Source: a virus
Direction: 5' to 3' (one strand)
DNA: 27,332 nt
Virus record (IMG/VR): IMGVR_UViG_3300025655_000232
Coordinates: 1 to 27,332 of that record
Below the pieces are notes generated by a model. The model searched no databases. It was given only the letters and a program-made list of their open reading frames with translations, and had not been told where the DNA came from. The position numbers and the translations under genes are program-made. Shown one piece after another: positions 6,043 through 13,937 of the stretch (positions within the stretch are counted from its first letter, which is position 1; each line of letters opens with the position of its first letter).

Positions 6043-9000
6043 TATGTTCTCCTTAACCTTTGTCTAATAATTTGTTCTGATGGAGATAGTAATGCAGTTT
6101 CGGTTGATGTCAAGTTAGTTGTAGGATTAACATTTTGCACATTTGCTTGTGTATTTACTACTGGTTGAGGTAAATTTGGTAAAGGTATCAATGGTGCTTC
6201 CTCAAATAAATAATCAGCTAAATCAATATCAAATGTTGAGTCTAAAGGTAGTTCTTTAAATAAAGATTTCATGGCTCTTAATGTTGGTGCAACTTCTAAA
6301 TACACATTTGGATCTCCTAAATTATTTGCAATTTCAGCAAATCTTTTTCTAATATCTTGAGAAGGGAAATATGGTTCAAATACTCCTGTTGCTAAATTGT
6401 TAAAAGTTTTTGTACTTATTTGTCTATCACTAAATTCTCTTCTTAATGAACTTGTGTCAACACCAAGAATTCCAGCAGCGTTAATATTTTTATTCATTTC
6501 TTGTTGAACTTCAAATCTTGCTTTGTTTGAATTATAAAATGCACTAATGACATCGTTTGGTTTTATTCTACCACCTCTTAATATTCCAAAGTAACCACCA
6601 GTAAATTCTCTTCTAGCATTTCTAATACCTTGTTGGTAATCAGCTATCTTAAATCCCATAGATTGTAATGGGTCTACTTTAATAGGACGTAGTCCCATAA
6701 ATCCTGCTAGCTCTGGTCCAATGTTTAAAAAATCTCCACGTTTGTCAGGAGTTCCAAATGCAGCTGTACCTAATCTTAAAAATTGTTTGTAAGAAGGTGC
6801 CAATGCATTACCTAAATGTAAAAATCTAATTGCAGCTTTATTACCTGCTGGTGTTTGATCCGTGTACAATTGTCTACCTTCTTTGGTTCTACCACCTCTA
6901 ACAATTAAATCTGCTGTTGCTTCTGTCCAAATAGATTCTGATATAAATGGATTCATAATCTCAGCACTAGCTTCAGATACTCCATCAACAAAACCTGATA
7001 ATAATGTTTCATCATTTTGTTGACCTTCAATAATATTATTTACTAAAGTTCTATATGGTCTAGCTATTACATCGTATGCATTACTGTGACTAAAGTCTAT
7101 ATAACGTAGTTCACCATCATCAGTTTTTATTGGTATAAGTGTAGAGTTTTTAGACCATTCTGGCACGAATTGACGTAATGCTTGTATCTCTTCTTCTGTT
7201 ACATCATAAATTGCTTTCGCACCTTCAACTGCTATTGTCGGCACAGCTCCTAATGTAAATGCCATACCGGATAATCTTTTAAATCCAGTTCCATACATTT
7301 CATTGTTATTTTTAACTAAACCTTTTCCTTCTATATTTACATAAGGCGTGACGCTGCTTCCTATTATTTTCTCTCCTGCAGCTGGTATGTGTCTCATTTC
7401 TTTTAATCCTTGTTCTGCAATATTAGTTGTAGTTCTAATTATTTCAGATGGAAATGACATAAAATTACCAATCGGTAATATTCTTGCAGTCTTAACAGCA
7501 GATCCAACGTATGCGTAGTTTGGTACAGTATTCTTTACAATATTAGCTGCTTCTTGTTTTAACCCTTTTAATGTTTCTTTGTTATTTACATCAACACCTC
7601 TTTTAACTGCAGCTTTTTTTAATCTATCTAATTCAACAACATAGTTTGTAATCTTCCATGTATCATCCTCTGCAACATATTTACCTTGAAAAAAGTTTCC
7701 AAGTTTTTTTAATTTACTTAGCATAGGTCTTAGTATTGTATCTGTCGATACAACACCTGGGTTCCCTGTTGCATCTTTTAAAAGATTAACAAGATCTCCT
7801 ATTTGCACTTGTGAGTTTACAACTCCAAGCTCTAATAATTCTCTATAAGCTGCTTGCGCTTCTGCTGAGTTTGGTCCAAGTTTCAAGAGCCCTGATGTAT
7901 CAATACCTTCAGCAAACGCTTTTTTTAACAACCCAGGATTTGTTAGACCTTCAATAAATATTCCATTTGCACTAGCAAATGCACCAGCACTAAAGAAGTT
8001 ACGTAAGTGTGTAGGTATAGATAAAACTGTTTTTGCTAATTGTGATATACCTTTTGGAAATAATAATAAATTTCTGTAGAACCAAGTAACTGCTTTTTCT
8101 GTGCCCTTAGCACCTTCTCTACCTCTAATTAAACCAGTTAAACTTGCACCTACGTCATTTATATTTTCAATACCTTCGGCTATTTCTTTTGTAGTATATT
8201 TACCAGACAAAGGACTGACTAATGTATTACCACCTGGTAATTTTTGAATAACATCATCTAATGAAACTATTTCAATACCTGTAGTTGGTGAGTTAACAGC
8301 TTGTTTTGCAAGGTCTTCACTTTCCCAAAAAAATCCTCTTCCACCACTTTCTTGAACTTGTCTGTTTTGCGCTGCAACATCATCGAAATAAGTTGCAGTT
8401 CTTGCAACTGCAGATAAGTTTGTCATTGCATTGAATATAGAATAACGTGGGTCTTGTACTTCACCAAATAACTCTCTAAGCACTTTACTGCCTCTACCCA
8501 TTGCTTTTTCAAAACTTTTTGTTTGGGACATTGCTGTACCATTTGTGTATGTTATATCAGGTAAACCAGCTGGTTTCTTTTTAACTTGTACTTGATTTAC
8601 AATATCATCAACTAAAAATTTTGCTCTTTCATAATATTCTGTTCCTTCAGGATCAAAAGCTTTAGTTCTATTTTTATCTGTTCTTGCTAAATATCTTCTA
8701 AATAAATTTATAGCATTTGAATATGCTTCATCGGTTGGTTTATATTTTTGAAACAATTTAAATAAACCTTTTGGTCTTTGAAATATTCTATATGTGCCAC
8801 CTAACCATCCTTCTATTCTTTCTTTCATAATTTTTTGTAGGTCTTTTGCACCAGAAGCTTTTTTACTTCCTGCATTTTTATTTAATATATTAATTAAATT
8901 GGTAAACTCTCCTCTAGCATTATTTAAATTAAATATAATATTTTGTGCAGCTTCTTCGTCTATGTCAGCTTTTTTTAAAAACTTAACTAAATCATCTACT

Positions 9001-9974
9001 GCTCTTGGGTTTATTTCTTTTGTTAAATCACCTTCAAATAAAACATCATTTAATTTTTTATAAAAATCTTTTTGTTGTGTATCAGTTGATGTATCAAAAA
9101 ATTTACCTGAACGTGGATATACTTTATCTACTTCTCTTGTAATATTTTCTACTATCTCTCTTGCTCTAAATGTATCTCTTGCTTTTAATCCAGCTTTAGC
9201 CATTTCAGATTCAAATACTTCTCTAGGTAAATCTCCTTGAGGTCTAAAAGCTGAACCGATATATTTATTTACCCATCTTTCAAATGCACTGTCACTATAT
9301 GCAAGTTCTTGACCTCGTTTTGCAAGAGCCTTACCTCCTCTACCAACACCATAAACAAAAGGTGTTATAAATATAGACTCTGCACCAAACTTTAATCTGT
9401 TTAATATTCTTCTACCTGCTTCTTCTCTACCTTCTCCTTCAACTGTATCTAACGCAGTCGGTCCTTCAAAAAAATCTCCAAACGTTCCTATCTCTTCTAC
9501 ATCAGCAACAAGTGTTTCTCCTGTTGCACCACCAAATACACCTGCAGCAAATCTTTTTGTTCCGTCAGGTATTCTATCATTTAATGATTTTGCTTTCTTC
9601 ATACCATCTTGAACAGCTTTAGCTCTTAAATTAGCATATGTTCCAGCTTTTTTTGCTTTTAATGCTTTGTCTGCTAATTTAGTTGCAAGTTTAAAACCTG
9701 CTCCACCTGGTATACCTATCTGTGTAAATGTTTCTACAAGTTTACCAGCGACTCTTTCTTGTGCCGTGTCTTCAAATATATTAATATCGTCAAAAAATCT
9801 TTCCACATCTGCAACTGTGTTAGAGTCTGCTCCAAGATCCACGAGCTCTGCACCAAGAGATACTACACCTTCTACAGTTTTAATTAAACCAGATACTAAA
9901 CCCGCGCCTACTGATGTGTACCATGCTGCTGAGCTGTTTTCTTCTGCTGGCAGTAGTGGTGTAAATTTTGCCAT
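6042..9974 (-). CDS. Very large internal virion / DNA ejection protein
   Basis: This is the largest gene in the window (1310 residues). The N-terminus is amphipathic and glycine/alanine-rich (SVGAGLVSGLIKTVEGVVSL at residues 21-40), followed by mostly alpha-helical sequence. A hydrophobic stretch around residues 630-680 (LLLFPKGISQLAKTVLSIP, then FFSAGAFASANG) may enter a membrane. The C-terminus is proline-rich (EEAPLIPLPNLPQPVV) and ends in LRRT. I see no lytic transglycosylase or peptidase signature. Size, composition and position after three Q/G-rich virion-type genes and before lysis fit the giant internal virion proteins of short-tailed phages (T7 gp16 or P22 gp16 in role), which leave the capsid and form a channel for DNA. 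Role is inferred from context; sequence similarity to T7 gp16 is not visible by eye. Confidence 0.7.
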   Translation of the reverse strand: MAKFTPLLPAEENSSAAWYTSVGAGLVSGLIKTVEGVVSLGAELVDLGADSNTVADVERFFDDINIFEDTAQERVAGKLVETFTQIGIPGGAGFKLATKLADKALKAKKAGTYANLRAKAVQDGMKKAKSLNDRIPDGTKRFAAGVFGGATGETLVADVEEIGTFGDFFEGPTALDTVEGEGREEAGRRILNRLKFGAESIFITPFVYGVGRGGKALAKRGQELAYSDSAFERWVNKYIGSAFRPQGDLPREVFESEMAKAGLKARDTFRAREIVENITREVDKVYPRSGKFFDTSTDTQQKDFYKKLNDVLFEGDLTKEINPRAVDDLVKFLKKADIDEEAAQNIIFNLNNARGEFTNLINILNKNAGSKKASGAKDLQKIMKERIEGWLGGTYRIFQRPKGLFKLFQKYKPTDEAYSNAINLFRRYLARTDKNRTKAFDPEGTEYYERAKFLVDDIVNQVQVKKKPAGLPDITYTNGTAMSQTKSFEKAMGRGSKVLRELFGEVQDPRYSIFNAMTNLSAVARTATYFDDVAAQNRQVQESGGRGFFWESEDLAKQAVNSPTTGIEIVSLDDVIQKLPGGNTLVSPLSGKYTTKEIAEGIENINDVGASLTGLIRGREGAKGTEKAVTWFYRNLLLFPKGISQLAKTVLSIPTHLRNFFSAGAFASANGIFIEGLTNPGLLKKAFAEGIDTSGLLKLGPNSAEAQAAYRELLELGVVNSQVQIGDLVNLLKDATGNPGVVSTDTILRPMLSKLKKLGNFFQGKYVAEDDTWKITNYVVELDRLKKAAVKRGVDVNNKETLKGLKQEAANIVKNTVPNYAYVGSAVKTARILPIGNFMSFPSEIIRTTTNIAEQGLKEMRHIPAAGEKIIGSSVTPYVNIEGKGLVKNNNEMYGTGFKRLSGMAFTLGAVPTIAVEGAKAIYDVTEEEIQALRQFVPEWSKNSTLIPIKTDDGELRYIDFSHSNAYDVIARPYRTLVNNIIEGQQNDETLLSGFVDGVSEASAEIMNPFISESIWTEATADLIVRGGRTKEGRQLYTDQTPAGNKAAIRFLHLGNALAPSYKQFLRLGTAAFGTPDKRGDFLNIGPELAGFMGLRPIKVDPLQSMGFKIADYQQGIRNARREFTGGYFGILRGGRIKPNDVISAFYNSNKARFEVQQEMNKNINAAGILGVDTSSLRREFSDRQISTKTFNNLATGVFEPYFPSQDIRKRFAEIANNLGDPNVYLEVAPTLRAMKSLFKELPLDSTFDIDLADYLFEEAPLIPLPNLPQPVVNTQANVQNVNPTTNLTSTETALLSPSEQIIRQRLRRT

Positions 9975-9982
9975 TTAAACCT

Positions 9983-10879
9983 CTATCTGTATATATTATA
10001 GTTTGGAACTTCTTCCATCCCTTTTTTTATTTTCTCTTTACCTTCTTTAACAGTGTTCATTATAAATTGATCTAACTCGGTTGAACCAGGTTGAAATACT
10101 TCTTCAATTGTTTGTTTTGGTTTAACTTCATTTTCATTAGCTTCAGATAATATTTCACCTTCAGTATCAGGTGTCATGTCTCCTGTTATATTAAAATCTA
10201 CAAAACCTAATTTGTTTGTTTCAGGGTCTTTAACTAATTTTACAAGTTTACCAGTATTTATATCCCAAAATACTTTACCAACTTTATTTCTATTTCTTTG
10301 AGCAAATGCTTTAGCTTGTTTTTCATTACTTAAATCAGATTCAATAATACCACCTATTTGTGTATCTCCAACTGTGCCTGCAAGCTGTGGTCTTACTTCT
10401 AAAAAGAATTTAGCCTTGTTTGTTGCTTTGTTTAAATCACCATCATAATCATCTAGATATTGTGCAGCTAATTGATTAACAGTTAAACTATCACCTGAAT
10501 TAATTTTCATTTTTTCAACTTCTAGTCTTTTATCTAATAAACCTTCTTCAAACTCTTGACCTTCAAGTCTTTCACTTCTTAAAAATTCTTTTTCAGATTC
10601 TAATTTTCTACGTGCTGCTTGACTCTCTTGTAAGTTTTTAAATGGTCCTTGAGCCGCGGTCGCTGCAGTAGCTAGTAAGCCGCCTTGTGGTGGTGTCGAT
10701 AATAAATTTAAACCAAGACCAGTTAAAAAACCTGGCACGCCACCAAAATTAACACTAGGTGCGTATGGGTTAGGTGTTCCTTGTGCATATTGTTTTCTTG
10801 GTTGATCTAGTCCTGATGTAATACCAGTTCCTGCTGATCCACCTATTCTAAACATTGGTCTTTTTAAAGTCCTGTTCAT
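9983..10879 (-). CDS. Probable internal virion protein with FRIGG N-terminal motif
   Basis: The 298 residues start with RPMFRIGGSAGTG (residues 7-19), a glycine-rich head similar to the RIGGVGG head of the protein from 11898-13262. After it come a GGVPGFLTGLGLNLLS segment, a charged helix (residues about 80-125, coiled-coil-like) and an acidic C-terminus. I recall RPMFR-type openings from uncharacterised proteins of uncultured marine phages, without known function. The stop codon TAG is part of an AGAGG element upstream of the 1310-residue gene, so the two are closely coupled. An ejection or internal virion role is inferred from the neighbours. Confidence 0.5.
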   Translation of the reverse strand: MNRTLKRPMFRIGGSAGTGITSGLDQPRKQYAQGTPNPYAPSVNFGGVPGFLTGLGLNLLSTPPQGGLLATAATAAQGPFKNLQESQAARRKLESEKEFLRSERLEGQEFEEGLLDKRLEVEKMKINSGDSLTVNQLAAQYLDDYDGDLNKATNKAKFFLEVRPQLAGTVGDTQIGGIIESDLSNEKQAKAFAQRNRNKVGKVFWDINTGKLVKLVKDPETNKLGFVDFNITGDMTPDTEGEILSEANENEVKPKQTIEEVFQPGSTELDQFIMNTVKEGKEKIKKGMEEVPNYNIYR

Positions 10880-10881
10880 AA

Positions 10882-11898
10882 TTATTTATTAAACCCAAAT
10901 TGAATATTAGCGTTTGGTTGAAGTGCTCCATAAATACCAGCCAGTGTTGTTCCAACTCCTAACGCAGTTTGTAATGGTGTAGGGTTAGGTACATTTGTTG
11001 TTTGTGTTTGACCAGGATATCCACCCATGATTCCTGTAACTTGTGCAGCGTACCTGTCTAATTGTTCTTGTGGTAAGAAAGCTGCTTGTCTTGTTGCTTC
11101 TCTTTGTGCATCAAGTTGAGCTTGTGCTTGCGCTTGGTTCAGTGCGCCCAACTGACCTAAACGTGAAATATCTGTACCTGTTGCACCTTGTTGTGCTTGA
11201 CCTAACGCTGCTTGAAATTGACCTAAGCCTTGTTGTTGTGCTGCAAATGCACCTCTGTTAGCGATATCTTGTTGTCTAGCGGCTGACGCTTGACCAAAAC
11301 CTTGTTGCAAGAGACCGGCTTGTAATAATGCTCGTTCTCTCGCAGCCCCTGTGCCAAACTCTGCGAGTTGCACTCCCGCTCGACCACTGCCGAGCGCACC
11401 CAAAGCTGCTTGTTGATCTCTTATACTTTGTTGTTGTATTTGCGTATTACGATCAAATTCTGAAAGTGTTGCATCAATTACTTGTGATTGATACGGAGAC
11501 ATAAAGTCTTGTACGCCTTGTTGAAAAGATGTTGCTCCTAAACCTACTCCACCTAATGCTGTTCCAGCTGCTGTTCCAGCAGTTTGTGCTTGTTGTAAAA
11601 ATGGTTGAAAAGATCCTACACCTTGGGTTGCTAAATTTTGTGCTTGTGTTTGTAGTGCATCTTGACCTGCTACTTGTGGTGCAAGGCCTGATAAACTTTG
11701 TTGTCTTGTTGTAAATTGTTGAGCAGCACTTTGTCTTGCTGCAAAATCAGCAGCTGTTTCACCAGGTTGTTGTGATATACCAGCAATACCAGTTGATACT
11801 ACAGGTACGCCTGATTGTGACACAACTTGTTTTGCTAAATCTTGTCCTAGATCTTGAACGAATTGTGCAGGTAAATTTTGTACTTGTTGAATAGCCAT
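10882..11898 (-). CDS. Gln/Ala-rich ejection-type virion protein
   Basis: The protein (338 residues) is dominated by Gln, Ala and Gly and should be almost entirely helical up to about residue 280. It contains FMSPYQSQVIDATLSEFDR (residues 132-150) followed by IRDQQAALGALGSGRAG, a block I recognise from many marine phage structural proteins. The C-terminus has a GVGTTLAGIYGAL segment that may insert in a membrane. This composition resembles ejection proteins of P22-like phages (gp7, gp16, gp20), which pass through the tail into the host envelope. Its ATG overlaps the stop of the upstream gene (TAATG). Confidence 0.55.
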   Translation of the reverse strand: MAIQQVQNLPAQFVQDLGQDLAKQVVSQSGVPVVSTGIAGISQQPGETAADFAARQSAAQQFTTRQQSLSGLAPQVAGQDALQTQAQNLATQGVGSFQPFLQQAQTAGTAAGTALGGVGLGATSFQQGVQDFMSPYQSQVIDATLSEFDRNTQIQQQSIRDQQAALGALGSGRAGVQLAEFGTGAARERALLQAGLLQQGFGQASAARQQDIANRGAFAAQQQGLGQFQAALGQAQQGATGTDISRLGQLGALNQAQAQAQLDAQREATRQAAFLPQEQLDRYAAQVTGIMGGYPGQTQTTNVPNPTPLQTALGVGTTLAGIYGALQPNANIQFGFNK

Positions 11899-13262
11899 TA
11901 TAATACTTCCTCTAATCTTTGTGATGTTTGAAACATTTTTCTAGCGCCTTCTAATCCTTGCGATTCTTCAGATACGTCACCTCCGGATTCGAGGTTCTTC
12001 ATCATGTTATACATAACTTCTGCGCCTTTGTCTACATCTCCGTCGCCGGCGTTTCTAACAGCATCAGCTGTAAATACAAACTCATTCTTTGATAATCTTG
12101 CAGGGACGTCATCTGCTTTTTCCATACGTCCTATAGGTACAAACCCACCTTCAGCTCTTAAATCCATTTCTTTTCCATCCATATCTAATAATGGCATAGT
12201 CTTTTTAGCTACAGGTTCTTTACCCTCTGTAGATCCACCTTCAGCTCTAAATCTTCTTGCTAAATATTTATCAGGGTTAGCTCTTATTTCTTCTATGTCT
12301 ATTCCTGTTTGATCTGAAATTAATTGTGCCTCTTCTTCTTGTTCAGGTGTTAGTAGTCCTGATACTGCTGATACTGCTGATATTGCGGTTAAAGGATTTA
12401 AATTACCACCTGTGCCAAATATGCCTTTTGTTGCTGCTTGTCTAAATATATCACTGCCTTTAGGACTTATTATTGACTCTGGTCTTCCAACTAAAATATT
12501 TCTTATGCCATCTCCACTAAATATAGATCCTACATTTCCAAGAAATCCAGGTCTTGCAAAATTACTAAAAAAACTTTGTCCTGCTGCTAAATTACCAAGA
12601 CCACCTGCACCTGTATATAATAATGCAGCTTTACCTATTGGTGACTTTGCAATCTTCTTAACTGTTCTTGTAACTTTTTTAACAAGTTTACCTAGACCAT
12701 ACATCTGTCTTGCAGATTCAAAATCGTATTCACCACCTACAACATCAGTATTCATGATACCACCTTCAGCTCTAAATCTTCTTGATACTTCAAAAGGTTC
12801 TTCTACCTCTACCTCTGGTTCTTGGTCCATAGTTTCTTGTGCTTGTAATGATGCTAAATAGTCTTCTTCATTATTAAAACCTAATTGTGCCCATAAAGGT
12901 ATTGAAGAATCCATCTGTTTATTATCATCTCTAGTAAAAGGACTAACTGGTTTTGTAGTTCCGCTACTCGGAAAGGCTCCAGCTAAAGAGCTTAATATCG
13001 CTCCTGTAATTCCACCACCTTTTATAAAATCTCCAACTTTAGCTAAACCACTTTGTTCACCAACATTTATTCCTAAATCTTTTCCTAAAAAACCTTTACC
13101 TTCTAACGCTTTATTTTGTTGTTGTCTTCTTGCAAACTGACCAAAATCAGATCCACCTCTATCTCCACCTCCACCTCTTTCAACAGGTCCTTCTTCAGCT
13201 CGTCCTCCGACTCCACCGATTCTATATAATTGTCTTGCTATTTGAGTTCTAGTTATGGCCAT
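11898..13262 (-). CDS. Virion-associated protein with repeated RAEGG motifs
   Basis: The 454-residue protein begins with RQLYRIGGVGGRAEEG and a glycine/arginine-rich head. RRFRAEGG occurs twice and LRAEGG once, the last leading into FVPIGRMEKADDVPARL and SKNEFVFTADAVRNAGDGDV. I recognise this C-terminal block from many marine phage proteins encoded among tail and ejection genes; its function is not established. Hydrophobic helices occur in the middle (AALLYTGAGGLGNLAAG). It is upstream of the Q/A-rich ejection-type gene with a TAATG overlap. It may be a tail or internal virion component; enzymatic motifs are absent. Confidence 0.5.
   Translation of the reverse strand: MAITRTQIARQLYRIGGVGGRAEEGPVERGGGGDRGGSDFGQFARRQQQNKALEGKGFLGKDLGINVGEQSGLAKVGDFIKGGGITGAILSSLAGAFPSSGTTKPVSPFTRDDNKQMDSSIPLWAQLGFNNEEDYLASLQAQETMDQEPEVEVEEPFEVSRRFRAEGGIMNTDVVGGEYDFESARQMYGLGKLVKKVTRTVKKIAKSPIGKAALLYTGAGGLGNLAAGQSFFSNFARPGFLGNVGSIFSGDGIRNILVGRPESIISPKGSDIFRQAATKGIFGTGGNLNPLTAISAVSAVSGLLTPEQEEEAQLISDQTGIDIEEIRANPDKYLARRFRAEGGSTEGKEPVAKKTMPLLDMDGKEMDLRAEGGFVPIGRMEKADDVPARLSKNEFVFTADAVRNAGDGDVDKGAEVMYNMMKNLESGGDVSEESQGLEGARKMFQTSQRLEEVL
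12235..12784 (-). repeat. Pair of 25-bp direct repeats encoding RRFRAEGG
   Basis: An identical 25-base sequence occurs at 12235-12259 and 12760-12784, starting CCACCTTCAGCTC on the plus strand. Both copies are in the same frame of the gene and encode the same RRFRAEGG motif. A third, diverged copy is near 12149-12166. Identity at third codon positions suggests recent duplication or gene conversion. Confidence 0.85.
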
Positions 13263-13271
13263 TTTACTATT

Positions 13272-13442
13272 CTATTTTGTTTTTGGGAATAAATCAAGAC
13301 TTGGCATAATAAGAGTTACATCTTTTCTAATGTCCTCTGGAGATATACCTTTATTCTTCCATTCTTGATCATTTTTATATATTTCTCCTGTTTTTTTATT
13401 ACTTATCTTTTCTATTACCTTATCTGGTTGTAGCTCTATCAT
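13272..13442 (-). CDS. Small hypothetical phage protein (56 residues)
   Basis: An ORF of 56 codons (MIELQPDKVIEKISNK..., ending FPKTK, stop TAG) fills the gap between two structural genes. Its ATG overlaps the preceding stop as TAATG, the linkage seen repeatedly in this operon. It ends 9 nt before the next ATG. The sequence is hydrophilic with a GEIYKNDQEWKNKGISPEDI segment and no membrane helix. I do not recognise a family. It is supported by position, coupling and protein-like composition. Confidence 0.68.
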   Translation of the reverse strand: MIELQPDKVIEKISNKKTGEIYKNDQEWKNKGISPEDIRKDVTLIMPSLDLFPKTK

Positions 13443-13771
13443 TATGTTGTTACCTCTTTCTTAATGTTTAAATAGCTAATAGCTACATCAAACGAATCTG
13501 ATGTGCTTGCTTGAACTGTAAAGGTTTTTCCACCTTCTATTATTAGCGGTTGGGTTAATAATTCTGTTGTAACATTAGCTGTTAATGCTGCTGATTTAAT
13601 AGCTGTAATACTGTTATTTGTAACTGTGACTGTTGGTGTTCCAGCAGAAGTCACCAATATAGACTTAATAACATAAGTTTCACTAACTAAAGGGTTTCCT
13701 GATCCAAAAGGAGTAAGTGCACTCCCTGTTGTGCTGTTGTCTATACCTACGAATTTATATTGATTAGCCAT
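13442..13771 (-). CDS. Small beta-rich structural protein
   Basis: The 109 residues are Thr/Ser/Val-rich with alternating hydrophobic pattern (YVIKSILVTSAGTPTVTVTN), consistent with a small beta-sandwich. Cysteines, membrane segments and catalytic motifs are absent. Its composition matches the other small virion proteins at 20472-20831 and 25659-26090, so it may decorate the head or tail. It lies between two small ORFs and ends in a TAATG overlap. No family is recognised with confidence. Confidence 0.55.
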   Translation of the reverse strand: MANQYKFVGIDNSTTGSALTPFGSGNPLVSETYVIKSILVTSAGTPTVTVTNNSITAIKSAALTANVTTELLTQPLIIEGGKTFTVQASTSDSFDVAISYLNIKKEVTT

Positions 13772-13772
13772 A

Positions 13773-13937
13773 TTAGTTTACAAAAAAGTTAAATGCTTCA
13801 ATTTCTTCTTTTAATTCTTCTTGAAATGTTGAGTTTAATTTTTCAACAATAGCATCAAGATCTCTTACTTGAGCTTCTGCAGTTTGTATGTCATATTCGT
13901 TTGACGGTCTAGTTATTACTTGTACTATCTTTGCCAT
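13773..13937 (-). CDS. Small acidic helical protein (54 residues)
   Basis: This ORF begins MAKIVQVITRPSNEYDIQ and ends FNFFVN. Its ATG overlaps the stop of the 725-residue tail gene (TAATG), and its stop is 1 nt before the next gene's ATG. Residues 18-50 are a strongly acidic helix with heptad-like spacing (AEAQVRDLDAIVEKLN, then EELKEEIEAF), so it may form a short coiled coil. It could be a chaperone or small virion component; function is unknown. Confidence 0.7.
   Translation of the reverse strand: MAKIVQVITRPSNEYDIQTAEAQVRDLDAIVEKLNSTFQEELKEEIEAFNFFVN

Noticed and set aside
12412-12861. Plus-strand ORF of 149 codons
   Set aside because: It lies opposite the RAEGG protein gene, has no ribosome site and reads as low-complexity Pro/Leu/Ser sequence.
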